A stretch of 64,000 nt of DNA from Geopseudomonas sagittaria (GCF_900115715.1 NZ_FOXM01000006.1:62001-126000), one strand, 5' to 3'; counted from the stretch's first letter, positions 34,916 to 47,778 are shown. Notes: generated by a model from the letters alone, not told the origin. A program made the numbers and translations.

Positions 34916-36364
34916 TCAAGGCTGGCCATCCTGACGAGCGGACAGAGGCGGCAGGAAATCCCGGTCCGGGTCGTAGTCGGGTTTGAGGAAGCGCGAGAGG
35001 TCATGCAGGTCCGCGGGGCTGAGGGTGCCGGAGGCCTGTTTCAGGCGCAGGTGGTCGATGATGTAGTCGTAGCGCGCGTTGTTGTAGTTGCGCACCGAGT
35101 CGTACAGTTGGCGCTGGGCGTCCAGCACGTCGACGATATTGCGAGTGCCGACCTCATAGCCGAGCTCGGTGGCCTCCACGGCGCTCTGGTTGGAGACGAT
35201 CGCCTGCCTGCGTGCCTGCACCTGGGCCACGTCGGTGTTCATCGCGCGGTGGAAGTTGCGGGTGTCCTGAACCACCAGGCGGCGCAGGCTCTCGCGCTGG
35301 TGCTCGCTCTGGGTCAGGCGCTGGTACGACTCGCGCACCTGCGAGCCGGTCAGGCCGCCGCTGTACAGCGGGATGTTCAGCTCGAGGCCGATGCTCTGCC
35401 GCTCGACATCGCCGGCAATCCGGCGGATCTCGCCCACCCGGCTGGCAAAGTCGGTATTGGTGTAGCCGAGGCGGTCGTTGTCGCCACGCTCGTAGCGGGC
35501 GACCAGATCCAGGGTCGGTGCGTGGCCGGCCTTGCGCTGGCGCAGGGTCTGCTCGGCACCGCTGACGGCGAACTGGCTGGCCTGCAGCTCGAGGTTCTTG
35601 TGCATCGCGGTGTCGACCCAGGCCTTGGCGTCGTTCGGGGTCGGCGGGGCGACCGGCAGGCTGTGGCGGATGCCCTCGACGAAGCTGTAGTCGCGCGCGG
35701 TCAGGGTGGCCAGCGCCTGGAAGGCGTCGTCCACGTCGCGCTCGGCGCCGATGCGGTTGGCGCGCGCGGTGTCGTGGCTGGCCTGGGCCTCGAGCAGCTC
35801 GGTGCGGTCCGACAGACCGACTTCGAAGCGCGCGCTGGCCTGCTCGAAGTGGCGCTGCAGGGCCGCTTCCTCGGCGCGGGTGGCGGCCAGGGTGTCCTGG
35901 GCGCGCAGCACGGCGAAGTAGGCCTGCGCACTCTGCAGGATCAGGTTCTGCTCGATGGCCGCCAGTTGCAGGGCGGCCTGTTCGCTGACCGCCTTGGCCG
36001 CCTGCAGCTGGTACCAGCGGTCGGCGCGGAACAGCGCCTGGCTGAGGCTGGCCTGGTACAGCAGGCCGCTGCGCCCGAAGCTCACCGAGGGGTCGTCCAG
36101 TTCGGTCTGGATGTCGCTGACGCTGGCGCCGCCATTGAGCTGCGGCAGCAGACCGGCGCGGGCCTGTGGCACCCCTTCCTGGCGCGCCAGGTAGTCGGCG
36201 CGGGCGGCGGCCAGGTCGGCATTGTTGTCCAGCGCCTGCTGGTAGACGCCGATCAGGTCGGTGCGGGTCGACGGAGCCGCCTGCTCGGCCAGCAGCAGGC
36301 CGGGGACGCCTGCGAGCGCAATCGCCAGGGCCAGTCTGCGCAGAATGCCGGGTGTCCTGTTCAA
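34916..36364 (-). CDS. TolC-family outer-membrane efflux protein
   Basis: This 482-residue protein has a signal peptide (LALAIALAGVPGLLLA) and two outer-membrane efflux repeats with TolC-like helices (LIGVYQQALDNNADLAAARADYLARQEGVPQARAGLLPQL in two parts, and GYEVGTRNIVDVLDAQRQLY). The start is a TTG at 36364, chosen because AAGGAG lies 7-8 bp upstream; the ATG at 36403 lacks such a site and adds residues before the signal peptide. It is the last gene of the HlyD-RbbA-permease operon and probably its outer-membrane channel. Confidence 0.9.
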   Translation of the reverse strand: MNRTPGILRRLALAIALAGVPGLLLAEQAAPSTRTDLIGVYQQALDNNADLAAARADYLARQEGVPQARAGLLPQLNGGASVSDIQTELDDPSVSFGRSGLLYQASLSQALFRADRWYQLQAAKAVSEQAALQLAAIEQNLILQSAQAYFAVLRAQDTLAATRAEEAALQRHFEQASARFEVGLSDRTELLEAQASHDTARANRIGAERDVDDAFQALATLTARDYSFVEGIRHSLPVAPPTPNDAKAWVDTAMHKNLELQASQFAVSGAEQTLRQRKAGHAPTLDLVARYERGDNDRLGYTNTDFASRVGEIRRIAGDVERQSIGLELNIPLYSGGLTGSQVRESYQRLTQSEHQRESLRRLVVQDTRNFHRAMNTDVAQVQARRQAIVSNQSAVEATELGYEVGTRNIVDVLDAQRQLYDSVRNYNNARYDYIIDHLRLKQASGTLSPADLHDLSRFLKPDYDPDRDFLPPLSARQDGQP

Positions 36365-36415
36365 AGCGTGACTCCTTGTGCGGTGGTGGGTTGCGCGCGT
36401 CATGCCCAGTATCCG

Positions 36416-37531
36416 TCACTGCAGCGATTTGCGCAGGCGCGACAGGGCGCCGACGAAGAATGCCGTGCCGATCCCTGCCAGGGCCAGCAGTTGCGGCCAG
36501 ACGATGTCGGCGCCGGCGCTGCGGAACAGGATGGCCTGGGACAACTGGACGAAATGGGTGGTGGGCGCGACCAGCATCACCTGCTGGACCAGCTCGGGCA
36601 TGCTCTCGCGCGGGGTGACGCCGCCGGAGAGGATGTGCAGCGGAATCATCACCAGGATGGTCAAGAGGCCCAGCTGCGGCATCGAGCGCGCCACGGTGCC
36701 GAAGAAGATACCCATCGAGGTGGTGGCGAACAGGTGCAGGGCTGCAGCGCCGATGAACAGCGTCAGCGAGCCCTGCAGCGGAATGTCCAGCCAGCCGCGC
36801 ACCACCACGGCCAGCGAGAAGGCGGCGGCAGCCAGCACTACCAGGCCCATCGACCAGACCTTGCCGAGCATGATCTCGAAAGGGGTGACCGGCATCACCA
36901 GCAGGTGCTCGATGGTGCCGTGCTCGCGCTCGCGGATCAGTGCCGCACCGGTGAGGATCATCGCCAGCATGGTGATCTGGTTGACCACCTCGTTGACCGC
37001 GCCGAACCAGGCGCGGGTCAGGTTGGGGTTGAAGGCGGTGCGCACCACGGCCTCGACCGGCAGGGCCTCGGCGCTGCGGTAGCGCTGCACGAACTCGGCC
37101 ACCTCGTCGGCGACGATCTGCTGGATGTGCCCGGCGCCGGTGAACGCCTGGCTGACCTGGGTGGCGTCGACGTTGAGCTGGATGGCCGGCCGACGCCCGG
37201 CGAGCAGGTCCTCCTGGAAACCCGGCGGAATGTTCAGGGTGAAGGTGTAGCGGCCGTCGTCCATGCCGCTGTCCATCTGCGCATGGTCGATGTACACGGG
37301 TGGCACGAAGTAGGGCAGCTGGAAGGCGTTGAGCAGGCGCTGCGAGACCGGCGAGCGGTCCTCGTCGACCACCGCGATGGTGGCGCGGTTCGGTGCCTCG
37401 GGGATGGCGGTGGCGCTGGAGTAGATCGCCAGGGTGAAGGAGTAGACGATCAGCACCACCAGCGCCGGGTCGCGGTACAGGCTGCGCAGTTCCTTGAAGC
37501 CAAGCTGGAGGATGTTGCCGAGGGCGCGCAT
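36416..37531 (-). CDS. ABC-2 type permease (YhhJ/YbhR-like)
   Basis: This 371-residue membrane protein has one N-terminal helix, a large extracytoplasmic domain (about 45-175) and a C-terminal five-helix ABC-2 core (LIREREHGTIEHLLVMPVTPFEIMLGKVW is the diagnostic stretch, given here in sections LIREREHGTIEHL and LVMPVTPFEIMLGK). It begins 1 bp after the RbbA stop and is surely co-transcribed. It completes the transport unit with the RbbA C-terminal permease half. Confidence 0.9.
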   Translation of the reverse strand: MRALGNILQLGFKELRSLYRDPALVVLIVYSFTLAIYSSATAIPEAPNRATIAVVDEDRSPVSQRLLNAFQLPYFVPPVYIDHAQMDSGMDDGRYTFTLNIPPGFQEDLLAGRRPAIQLNVDATQVSQAFTGAGHIQQIVADEVAEFVQRYRSAEALPVEAVVRTAFNPNLTRAWFGAVNEVVNQITMLAMILTGAALIREREHGTIEHLLVMPVTPFEIMLGKVWSMGLVVLAAAAFSLAVVVRGWLDIPLQGSLTLFIGAAALHLFATTSMGIFFGTVARSMPQLGLLTILVMIPLHILSGGVTPRESMPELVQQVMLVAPTTHFVQLSQAILFRSAGADIVWPQLLALAGIGTAFFVGALSRLRKSLQ

Positions 37532-37532
37532 G

Positions 37533-40271
37533 TCATTTCTCCTGCTTGCGCAGGCCGGCGACGCTGGCCAGGGTCAGCAGCGGGATGGCCACCAGCAGGG
37601 GGATGAAGGAGGGCAGCAGATCGCTCAGGTCGAGCGCCTTGGAGAACACCCCACGGCTGATGGTCAGGAAGTGGCTGGTCGGGTACAGCTCGCCGATGAA
37701 GGCGCTGGCGCCCTCCAGCGCCGACACCGGATGGGTCAGCCCGGAGAACTGGATGGCCGGCAGCAGGGTGGCGATGGCGGTGCCGAAGATCGCCGCGATC
37801 TGGCTGCGCAGGATCGACGACATCAGCAGGCCCAGGCCGGTGGAGCAGGTGATGTACAGCAGGGCACCGATGCTCAGGGTCAACAAGCTGCCCTTGAGGG
37901 GAATACCCATGACCAGCACGGCCAGCAGCACCATGGTGAAGAAGTTGACCATGGCGAGAGCGATATAGGGCAGCTGCTTGCCGAGCAGGAACTCCAGGCG
38001 GGTGGTCGGTGTGACGTAGAAGTTGGTGATCGAGCCCAGCTCCTTCTCGCGCACCACGCCGAGGGCGGTGAGCATCGCCGGGATCATCATCAGCAGGATC
38101 GGGATCATCGCCGGCACCATGGCCGGCAGGCTCTGCACGTCCGGGTTGTAGCGGTAGCGGATGGCCACCTCGGCGGGCTGGGTGCTGTCCACCCCGGCCT
38201 GGCGGGCCAGTTCCTGCAGGTAACTGGCGTGCAGGCCCTGCACGTAGCCCTTGATGGTGTCGGCGCGCACCGGCATGGCGCCATCGATCCAGAACGCCAC
38301 CTGCGGCTGGGCGCCGCGTTTGAGGTCGCGGCCGAAACCGGGCGGGATCTCGATGGCCAGGCTGATATAGCCGCTGCGCAGGCGCCGGTCCAGCTCGGCA
38401 TGGCTGTGCAGTGGCGCCTTCTCGATGAAGTAGCGCGAGCCGGCGATGTTGAGCAGGTAGCTCTGGCTGGTGGTGGTCTGGTCGCGGTCGAGCACCGCGT
38501 AGGTGAGGTTCTCCACGTCGAAGCTGACCCCGTAGCCCATGATGAACATCAGCAGCACGGTGCCGAGCGTGGCCAGCAGGGCGCGCACCGGGTCGCGGCG
38601 CAGTTCCATGGACTCGCGGCGGCTGTAGCTGAGCAGGCGGCGCAGGCTGAAGCGCGCGTGCTGCTCTCGGCTGCCGGCGACTCTTTCCGGCGGTGCCGGC
38701 GTCACGGCCGCTGCGCCGGGCTGCTGCTCCTCGGCTTCGGCCAGGGCATCCTCCAGGTAGGCGATGAAGGTCGCCTCGAGGGTCGGCAGGCCGCGCTTGG
38801 CCATCAGCGCCTGCGGGGTATCGCTGTCCAGCACCCGGCCTGCGTGCATCAGCGAGATGCGGTCGCAGCGCAGCGCCTCGTTCATGAAGTGGGTGGAGAT
38901 GAAGATGGTCACCCCTTCCTCGCGCGACAGTTGCACCAGCAGCTCCCAGAAGCCGTCGCGGGCGATCGGGTCGACCCCCGAGGTGGGTTCGTCGAGGATC
39001 AGGATCTCCGGGTCGTGGATCACCGCCACCGCCAGCGACAGGCGCTGGCGCACTCCCAGCGGTAGACGGTCGGGCAGGCTGTCCACCGCGTCCTGCAGCT
39101 CGAAGCGCTCGAGCATCTCCTGGATGCGCGCCTGGCGCCGCTCGGCGGGGAGGTGAAACAGCCGGGCATGCATCTCGAGGTTCTGCAGCACGCTCAGCTC
39201 GCTGTACAGCGAGAAGGCCTGCGACATGTAGCCGACCCGCTGGCGGGTCTGCAGGTCGTGCGGGTCCACCGGCTTGCCGAACAGCAGCGCCTCCCCCGCA
39301 CTGGCCGGCAGCAGGCCGGTGAGCATCTTCATGGTGGTGGTCTTGCCGCAGCCGTTGGAGCCGAGAAAGCCGAAGATCTCCCCGCGCTCGATGCGGAAAT
39401 TCACCCGGTCGACCGCCACGAAGTCGCCGAAGCGCATGGTCAGGCCGTGCGCCTCGATGGCGACGCCCTCGCAAGCGCAGCGCGGCGGGATCACCAGAGC
39501 CTGGTGGTGCCGGCGGCGGTCCTCCGGCAGCAGGCGGATGAAGGCTTCCTCAAGGTCGGCGCTTTGCGTGCGCGCCAGCAGTTCGTCCGGAGAGCCGGTG
39601 GCCAGCACGTGGCCGGCGTCCATCGCCACCAGGTGATCGAAGCGCTGCGCCTCGTCCATGTAGGCGGTGGCCACCAGCACGCTCATCTGCGGGCGCTCGG
39701 CGCGGATGCGCTCGATCAGCTCCCAGAACTGGTTGCGCGACAGCGGGTCGACGCCGGTGGTCGGCTCGTCGAGGATCAGCAGGTCGGGGTCGTGGATCAG
39801 CGCGCAGCACAGGCCGAGCTTCTGCTTCATGCCGCCGGACAGCTTGCCGGCCGGGCGGTCGAGGAAGGGATGCAGGCCGGTGCTGCGGGTCAGTTCGTCG
39901 ATCCGCCAGCGGCGCTCCGCGCGCGCCTGGCCGAACAGGCGGGCGAAGAATTCGAGGTTCTCGAATACGGTCAGGGTCGGGTAGAGGTTCTTGCCCAGGC
40001 CCTGCGGCATGTAGGCGATGCGCGGGCAGACGGCGCGGCGGTGATGCCGCGAGGCCATGTCGCCATCGAGGACGTGGACCGAACCTTCCTGGAGCTGCCG
40101 GGCGCCGGCGACCAGCGCCAGCAGGCTGGACTTGCCGACGCCGTCCGGGCCGATCAGGCCGACCATGCGCCGGGCCGGGATGTCCAGGCTGATGCCGTCC
40201 AGGGCGCGGGTCTTGCCATAGACGAGGCTGACGTTGTCGAGCTGGGCGACCGTCCGTGGCGACTCCTTCAT
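37533..40271 (-). CDS. rbbA: RbbA-type ABC transporter: two ATPase domains plus permease
   Basis: This 912-residue protein has two ATP-binding cassettes: the first (about 10-235) with Walker [10 protein letters not shown], signature LSGGMKQKL and [13 protein letters not shown]; the second (about 265-500) with GSNGCGKTT and [13 protein letters not shown]. In the second cassette the signature is degenerate (PLGVRQRL rather than LSGGQ). An ABC-2 permease (about 555-905) follows. This layout matches YhiH/RbbA, described both as a ribosome-associated ATPase and as an exporter component. The start is at 40271, overlapping the HlyD stop (ATGA). Confidence 0.9.
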   Translation of the reverse strand: MKESPRTVAQLDNVSLVYGKTRALDGISLDIPARRMVGLIGPDGVGKSSLLALVAGARQLQEGSVHVLDGDMASRHHRRAVCPRIAYMPQGLGKNLYPTLTVFENLEFFARLFGQARAERRWRIDELTRSTGLHPFLDRPAGKLSGGMKQKLGLCCALIHDPDLLILDEPTTGVDPLSRNQFWELIERIRAERPQMSVLVATAYMDEAQRFDHLVAMDAGHVLATGSPDELLARTQSADLEEAFIRLLPEDRRRHHQALVIPPRCACEGVAIEAHGLTMRFGDFVAVDRVNFRIERGEIFGFLGSNGCGKTTTMKMLTGLLPASAGEALLFGKPVDPHDLQTRQRVGYMSQAFSLYSELSVLQNLEMHARLFHLPAERRQARIQEMLERFELQDAVDSLPDRLPLGVRQRLSLAVAVIHDPEILILDEPTSGVDPIARDGFWELLVQLSREEGVTIFISTHFMNEALRCDRISLMHAGRVLDSDTPQALMAKRGLPTLEATFIAYLEDALAEAEEQQPGAAAVTPAPPERVAGSREQHARFSLRRLLSYSRRESMELRRDPVRALLATLGTVLLMFIMGYGVSFDVENLTYAVLDRDQTTTSQSYLLNIAGSRYFIEKAPLHSHAELDRRLRSGYISLAIEIPPGFGRDLKRGAQPQVAFWIDGAMPVRADTIKGYVQGLHASYLQELARQAGVDSTQPAEVAIRYRYNPDVQSLPAMVPAMIPILLMMIPAMLTALGVVREKELGSITNFYVTPTTRLEFLLGKQLPYIALAMVNFFTMVLLAVLVMGIPLKGSLLTLSIGALLYITCSTGLGLLMSSILRSQIAAIFGTAIATLLPAIQFSGLTHPVSALEGASAFIGELYPTSHFLTISRGVFSKALDLSDLLPSFIPLLVAIPLLTLASVAGLRKQEK

Positions 40272-41335
40272 GGCCCGACATTCACCTGCAGGTGGGCGGG
40301 CCACTCGGCCTCAGGATCGAGCTTGAGGTAGGCCATGCCGGGCAGGCCGGTCTTCACCTGATCCTGATGTTTGCGCAGCAGTTCGGGATCGATGCGTGCC
40401 TTGACCCTGAACATCATCTTTTCCCGCTCGCTGGCGGTTTCCACGGTCTTGGGGGTGAACTGGGCGACGCTGGCGACGTAGCTGACCCTGGCCGGGATCA
40501 CGAATTGCGGCGCGGCGTCGATCACCACGCGCACCTCGCTGCCCAACGCCACGCGGCCGGCCTGGCGCTCGGGGAGGAAGAAGGTCATGTAGACGTCGGC
40601 CAGGTCGACCAGGTTGAGCACCTTGCCACCGGCACCGAGCACCTCGCCGGCCTGTGCCACGCGGTACTGCACGCGGGCCACGCGGTCGGTCTTCAGCGCG
40701 CTGTCGTCAATGTCGGCCTGCAGACGCACCACGGTCGCTCTAGCGGCTTCCAGGGTCGATTCGGCCTCGACCGCCTCCGACTCGGCGGCCTTGATCGCGG
40801 CAGCGGCCGACAGCACCTGCGCGCGCGCGGCGGCCAGCGCGGCCTGGGCGCTGAGCATGCGGGCGCGGTCATCGTCGAGCTGCTGGCGGGATACCGCGCT
40901 GCGCTTGACCAGGGTGTCGGTGCGCTGGAAACGCTTTTCCGCCGCGGTCAGTTCCGCCTGGCGCTGGTAGACCACCGCCTCGGCGGTGGCCTGCTCGCTC
41001 TGCCGCTGGGCCACCCGCGCGCGGGCGGTGAGGATGGCGCTCTCGGCCTTCTTCACCTGCGCAGTGGCCTCGCTCAGTTGGGCGCGCAGCACCTCGGTAT
41101 CCATGCGGGCCAGCTCCTGGCCGGGCTGCACGAAATCACCCTCGTCGACCGCGATCGCGGCGATGCGCCCGGCCAGCTTGGTGGCCACGTCGATCTCGGT
41201 GGCCTCGATGCGCCCGTTGCCGCTGACGAAGCCCTCACCCAGCCCTTTGGGCTGCAACTCCTGCCAGACCAGCAGGCCGCCGCCAATCAGGGCCGCCAAC
41301 AGGATGCCGCGGCCGATCCATTTCCGATGCTTCAT
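40268..41335 (-). CDS. HlyD-family periplasmic adaptor
   Basis: This 355-residue protein has an N-terminal membrane anchor (about 8-25), a biotinyl/lipoyl-like half ([24 protein letters not shown]), a long coiled-coil hairpin (about 75-210) and beta-barrel segments ([20 protein letters not shown]). It is the first gene of the four-gene efflux operon with rbbA, the permease and the TolC-type channel. Together these span both membranes. Substrate unknown. Confidence 0.9.
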   Translation of the reverse strand: MKHRKWIGRGILLAALIGGGLLVWQELQPKGLGEGFVSGNGRIEATEIDVATKLAGRIAAIAVDEGDFVQPGQELARMDTEVLRAQLSEATAQVKKAESAILTARARVAQRQSEQATAEAVVYQRQAELTAAEKRFQRTDTLVKRSAVSRQQLDDDRARMLSAQAALAAARAQVLSAAAAIKAAESEAVEAESTLEAARATVVRLQADIDDSALKTDRVARVQYRVAQAGEVLGAGGKVLNLVDLADVYMTFFLPERQAGRVALGSEVRVVIDAAPQFVIPARVSYVASVAQFTPKTVETASEREKMMFRVKARIDPELLRKHQDQVKTGLPGMAYLKLDPEAEWPAHLQVNVGP

Positions 41336-41409
41336 CTCTTGCTTCCGTCAAGAAGGAGTGCTGTCGCCCAGTCTGGCAGTTGCCCGTGACTGCGGGGGTG
41401 TTTTCGACC

Positions 41410-42174
41410 TTAACGCCGGCGCCGCCACAATTGCCAGCCCAGGCGCAGATCGTCCAGCACCGGCACCAGCGCCAGGGTCAGCAGCAGCGCCGCCAGCGGC
41501 ACGGTGGACAGAAAGCCGAAGTGCTGGAAACCGAAGGCGCCGCTGACCCCGCCCGCGAAGAAGCAGCCGACCAGCAGGGCGTTGATGCGCAGGCGTTCGC
41601 GATTGGCGCGCACCGGCGCCTGGCCCGGGCGCTCGTTGCGGTTGACGTAGAGCAGCTTGCCCAGCTCGATGCCGATGTCGGTGACCATCCCGGTGATGTG
41701 GGTGGTGCGGATCTCCGCGTTGGAGAGCTTGGTGATGATGGCGTTCTGCAGGCCCATGATGAAGCACAGCAGCATCACCGTCACCGGCACGAAGAAGCCC
41801 GGAATCTCCATCAGCCGCGCGCCCAGTACCCCGAAGCACAGCAGCAGGAAGGCCTCCAGCAGCAGCGGCAGGGCGAACTGGCCGTGCAGGCGGCGTCGGC
41901 GCGAGAAATTGATCAGCAGGGTAGAGGTGATGGCCCCGCCGATGAACGACAGCAGCCCGCCGAGGCCGCCCAGCACCAGGTCCGTCTTGCCGAGCGCCAG
42001 GTTGTCGGCCATCGAGGAGACGATGCCGGTCATGTGCGAAGTGTACTGCTGCACGGCGAGAAAGCCGCCGGCATTGGCCGCGCCGGCGATGAACGCCAGG
42101 CACAGACCGAGCTGGCGATTGCTCTGCTTGGAGCGGCGGCGGTCGGTGAGACGGCGTGCGTACTTGATGGGCAT
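41410..42174 (-). CDS. YoaK-family (DUF1275) membrane protein
   Basis: This 254-residue protein has six predicted membrane segments. Family stretches are FIAGAANAGGFLAVQQYTSHMTG and FIMGLQNAIITKLSNAEIRTTHITG, the two internally related halves of DUF1275. Function unknown. It reads on the same strand as the efflux operon with a 75-bp gap to the HlyD gene, so read-through is possible but no functional link is evident. Confidence 0.85.
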   Translation of the reverse strand: MPIKYARRLTDRRRSKQSNRQLGLCLAFIAGAANAGGFLAVQQYTSHMTGIVSSMADNLALGKTDLVLGGLGGLLSFIGGAITSTLLINFSRRRRLHGQFALPLLLEAFLLLCFGVLGARLMEIPGFFVPVTVMLLCFIMGLQNAIITKLSNAEIRTTHITGMVTDIGIELGKLLYVNRNERPGQAPVRANRERLRINALLVGCFFAGGVSGAFGFQHFGFLSTVPLAALLLTLALVPVLDDLRLGWQLWRRRR

Positions 42175-42306
42175 GGCTCCGGGGATTCCCTCCGTCCGGG
42201 CTGCGGGTTGGACGGGGCGATTATACGACCGGGCTGCGGCAAGCGGGCGAGTAGTGTGGCCTTGCGAAGCGCCGGGCTAAACGGGAGGCGGGGGCAATCC
42301 AAGCTA

Positions 42307-42385
42307 TACGTTATTTAACATAATGAAATATCAGTATATGCAGTCCGCCAATTCAACTCCGTGCAGCGCCAGTAATCAGCCAGAA
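42307..42385. repeat. Two-block noncoding repeat, copy B
   Basis: This is the partner of 18171-18243: TACGTTATTTAACATAATGA plus AAT at 42307-42329, then CCGTGCAGCGCCAGTAATCA with flanks at 42348-42385. It lies in the 296-bp AT-rich gap between the YoaK gene and the 2H-phosphoesterase gene. In reverse it reads TTATGTTAAAT, identical to the XerD arm of dif, but the expected XerC arm is poor. Confidence 0.5.
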
Positions 42386-42470
42386 CAGACTCGTGGGACC
42401 GCAGTCGTCGCGCCCGCCCATGGCTACGCAATCAAGCAAGCGCCGGAACTCGGCCCGCTGACGGCGACAA

Positions 42471-43109
42471 CTAGCCTGCCAATGTCAGCCGCCGCTCCAT
42501 GCACAGCGGGCCGAACAGTTCGGCGGCAGCGTAGGTGCTGTAGTGCAGCTCCTTCACCCTCAGCGGCAACAGCTCGCGGTCACTGAAGGCGGCCAGGCGT
42601 CGTTGCAGGACTGGACTAGGCACGGCCCGGGCGTAGAGACCCGCGGTGAGGTGGGCGTGGTAGGGCGCCTGGCGGATTTCCGGACTGTGCTCGCCCAGCG
42701 CCGCGCGAAGGGCGTCGAGGCCGCCGTGTGGATCGCTCACGCTCAGAAACGGCGCGCTGGCAAAGCTGTCCAGGCCGCCGATGTGCAGTTCGAACGGCCG
42801 GGCGCGCAGCAGGTGCAGGGCGTCGAGTTGGGCGGCCAGGCGCTCGGCGGGGAAGTCGTCGTCGAACTGCGCCTGCTGGCTGGGAAAGCCGCAGACGAAC
42901 AGGGTGATATGCGCCTGGCGCAGATAGTCTCCGTGCAGCCAGTCTCCGAGCTGCGCACGCGCGCGCTCGAGGCGGGCGAGGACGCGCGGGCACTCAACCG
43001 GGACAGTCCATACGGCGTAGCGCGCCCGCCCGCGGTGCCACTCGGGGTAGTCGCGCAGCTCGCAGGCGAGGGTCTGCGGCGGAGCGGCGCGGGCGTCGGA
43101 GAAGCGCAC
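42471..43109 (-). CDS. 2H phosphoesterase / 2'-5' RNA ligase-like protein
   Basis: This 212-residue protein has two H-x-T motifs, HITLFVCGFP (about residue 67) and HLTAGLYAR (about residue 153). They form the catalytic pair of the 2H phosphoesterase (LigT-like) superfamily. Substrates are usually 2',3'-cyclic phosphates or 2'-5' linkages in RNA. It starts 3 bp after the SNF2 helicase stop and is very probably co-transcribed with it. Confidence 0.8.
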   Translation of the reverse strand: MRFSDARAAPPQTLACELRDYPEWHRGRARYAVWTVPVECPRVLARLERARAQLGDWLHGDYLRQAHITLFVCGFPSQQAQFDDDFPAERLAAQLDALHLLRARPFELHIGGLDSFASAPFLSVSDPHGGLDALRAALGEHSPEIRQAPYHAHLTAGLYARAVPSPVLQRRLAAFSDRELLPLRVKELHYSTYAAAELFGPLCMERRLTLAG

Positions 43110-43112
43110 GGG

Positions 43113-45749
<2,637 letters not shown>

Positions 45750-45807
45750 GAAGGATCAGACCGGCAAGCCGTCGGCTGGCTCCCGATCGGCAGCCAGCCC
45801 TGACGGC

Positions 45808-46791
45808 TCAACCCAGTCGTTGCTCCCACAACACGCCGGCACGGGCGAAGGCGGCCTCGCGCTCGAGACCCAGGCCACGCAGGGCCAGGGCCATGGTCGC
45901 CAGCACGGCCAGCCGGCCGTAGGCGTCTTCGGCCTCGCCGCGCCAGAAGGCGGCCAGATGCGCCGGGTCGAGGCTGGCCGGCTTGACATGGCGCTGCGCG
46001 GAGAGCGCCGGCCATTCCTCGTCCCACGACTGGCCGGCGGTGGCGCCGAACAGGTGGGTGTCGGCGTCGGGATTGACCTCGATCTCGCCGCCATCGCCCT
46101 TGATCACGATGGAGTGGTCGCCGAGCAGCACGCTGGCGTCGCGATGGGTCGCCTGGTAGCCGGGGTGGAAGATGCTCTGCAGCACGCAGCGCGCCCCCAG
46201 CGGGTTGAGCACGCGGGCCAGCGAGTGGATCGGCGAGCGCAGGCCGAGGGTGTTGCGCAGGTCGATCATGTGCTGCAGGCGCGGCATCCAGGCGCCCAGC
46301 GGAATGTAGGCCAGGTGCCGGTCGTCGAGGGCGTGCACCACTTCATTCCAGTTGGCGCAGCAGGGGATCTCCAGCAGATCGAGCAACTGCTCGCTGTACA
46401 GGCGCCCGGCGGTGTGCGCGCCGCCGCCATGGAGGAGGATACGCACGCCGCTGGCGGCGAGGGCCTTGGCGGCCAGCAGATACCAGGGCAGGTGGCGCTT
46501 CTTGCCGGCGTAGGTCGGCCAGTCGAGATCCAGCAGGGTCGGCGGCACATTGAGACGCTCGCGCACCGCCTCGGTGAAACCGGCCAGCTCCTCGGCGCTT
46601 TCCTCCTTGTGGCGCAGCAGCATGAGGAAGGCACCGAGCTGCACTTCCTCGGCCTTGCCGTCGAGCAGCATGCCCATGGCCTCGCGGGCCTCCTCGCGGG
46701 TCAGGTTGCGCGCGCCGCGCTTGCCCTTACCGAGGATGCGCACGAACTGGGCGAAGGGGTGTTCTGCGGGGGTCACCAGGGTCGGGGTCAT
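45808..46791 (-). CDS. ybiB: TrpD2/YbiB-type nucleic-acid-binding protein
   Basis: This 327-residue protein is structurally of the anthranilate phosphoribosyltransferase family. The N-terminal helical domain (ARNLTREEAREAMGMLLDGKAEEVQLGAFLMLLR in two halves) is clear. The TrpD active-site motif GTGGD is replaced by ILLHGGGAHTAGR, so Trp synthesis is unlikely. E. coli YbiB/TrpD2 binds nucleic acids and is linked to the DNA-damage response. The start at 46791 overlaps the TusE stop (ATGA), making it the last gene of the tus operon. Confidence 0.85.
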   Translation of the reverse strand: MTPTLVTPAEHPFAQFVRILGKGKRGARNLTREEAREAMGMLLDGKAEEVQLGAFLMLLRHKEESAEELAGFTEAVRERLNVPPTLLDLDWPTYAGKKRHLPWYLLAAKALAASGVRILLHGGGAHTAGRLYSEQLLDLLEIPCCANWNEVVHALDDRHLAYIPLGAWMPRLQHMIDLRNTLGLRSPIHSLARVLNPLGARCVLQSIFHPGYQATHRDASVLLGDHSIVIKGDGGEIEVNPDADTHLFGATAGQSWDEEWPALSAQRHVKPASLDPAHLAAFWRGEAEDAYGRLAVLATMALALRGLGLEREAAFARAGVLWEQRLG

Positions 46792-47123
46792 ATGCAATTG
46801 GTCGGTTTGGGCAGTCCGGCCAGCTTGGCGGCCAGTTTGGCGGGGGTGCCGTGGAACAGTTTGTTCAGGTGCAGGCTGTTGCCTTTCTCCGCGCCGAGTT
46901 GCTGGGCGGCATAGCGGATCAGCGGGCGGGTGGCCGGCGACAGCTGGAACTCGGCGTAAAAGCGCCGCAGCAGTTCGAGAATTTCCCAGTGCGCATCGCT
47001 GAGCACCATCTGCTCGCGGGCTGCCAGCGCCTCGGCCACCGCCGGGCTCCAGTCGTCGAGTTCAAGCAGGTAGCCATCCTTGTCGAGGGCGATGGTCTTG
47101 CCCTTCACGTTGAGCGTGCTCAT
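46788..47123 (-). CDS. tusE: Sulfur relay protein TusE (DsrC family)
   Basis: This 111-residue protein accepts persulfide sulfur from TusBCD and passes it to MnmA for 2-thiolation of tRNA wobble uridine. Family stretches are DGYLLELDDWSPAVAEALA and YYAEF-like RFYAEFQLSPATRPLI. The reactive C-terminal cysteine is the penultimate residue (TNCI). The start overlaps the TusB stop by 4 bp. Only one C-terminal Cys is present, as expected for TusE rather than sulfite-reductase DsrC. Confidence 0.9.
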   Translation of the reverse strand: MSTLNVKGKTIALDKDGYLLELDDWSPAVAEALAAREQMVLSDAHWEILELLRRFYAEFQLSPATRPLIRYAAQQLGAEKGNSLHLNKLFHGTPAKLAAKLAGLPKPTNCI

Positions 47124-47419
47124 AGCCAGCTGTTGGTCCGCTCGAAGCGCAAGGTGAGTTCGACGAAGCCGGCATAGTTGACGACATGCACGAAGTCCGG
47201 CGCGGTCAGGCTGCGGGCCTCGAGATCCTCGGCCAGGGCGAAGACCGGGCGGTCGCCGGGCAGCTGGCTGAGCACCTCGAGCGGGCGCGAGCCGGAGTGC
47301 AGAGCGTACACGGCATCACCGGTGAGCAGCAGGCCATCGCCAGCACCGAGCAGGCGCAGGCAACTGGCGCCGCTGGTGTCGGCGAACGGCGAGCGGGAAA
47401 GCAGATGCAGGGTGGCCAT
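47120..47419 (-). CDS. tusB: Sulfurtransferase complex subunit TusB
   Basis: This 99-residue, DsrH-like subunit of the heterohexameric TusBCD complex opens with ATLHLLSRSPFADTSGASCL and contains DGLLLTGDAVYAL. It overlaps the TusC stop by 1 bp and the TusE start by 4 bp. It is a structural subunit without the transfer cysteine. Confidence 0.88.
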   Translation of the reverse strand: MATLHLLSRSPFADTSGASCLRLLGAGDGLLLTGDAVYALHSGSRPLEVLSQLPGDRPVFALAEDLEARSLTAPDFVHVVNYAGFVELTLRFERTNSWL

Positions 47420-47778
47420 CAGAGGGTGATCACCAAATCGTGGTGGTTGAGCAGGGCGGGCAGTTCCGCGTCAGGCAGTTCGGTGACCGGCAGGGAGAGC
47501 TGCCTGGCGGTCAGCCCACGACGCTGAAGATCGCTGGCGGCGACGTACAGCGCCTCGACGCCGAACAGCGGCAGGGCCTGCAGGTTGGCGGTCAGGTCCT
47601 TCTGCTGGATGGCGACCGGCTGCTGGCCGGACTGCAATTGGAACACGCCGTCATCGAGAAACAGCAGGCTGATCGGCAGGTCGAAGGCGCCGCCGGCCAG
47701 GGCGATGTCCAGCGCCTCGCGGGCGCTGGGGCCGCTCCATGGCGAGCGCCGGCAGATCAGCAGCAGGGATTTGGCCAT
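47419..47778 (-). CDS. tusC: Sulfurtransferase complex subunit TusC
   Basis: This 119-residue, DsrF-like subunit has KSLLLICRRSPWSGPSAREALDIALAGGAF, LFLDDGVFQL and VEALYVAASDLQRRGL, which are typical. It lies between tusD and tusB with 1-bp spacings, so the complex is stoichiometrically co-translated. It works in mnm5s2U formation of tRNA. Confidence 0.88.
   Translation of the reverse strand: MAKSLLLICRRSPWSGPSAREALDIALAGGAFDLPISLLFLDDGVFQLQSGQQPVAIQQKDLTANLQALPLFGVEALYVAASDLQRRGLTARQLSLPVTELPDAELPALLNHHDLVITL

Noticed and set aside
34781-37606. 941-codon open frame on the plus strand
   Set aside because: Antisense to the TolC-type gene and the ABC permease; no motif and shadow-like composition.
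42307-42340. A full dif site or Xer-type attachment site
   Set aside because: The XerD-like arm is exact but the XerC arm opposite the 6-bp spacer matches poorly; kept only as a repeat of unknown function.
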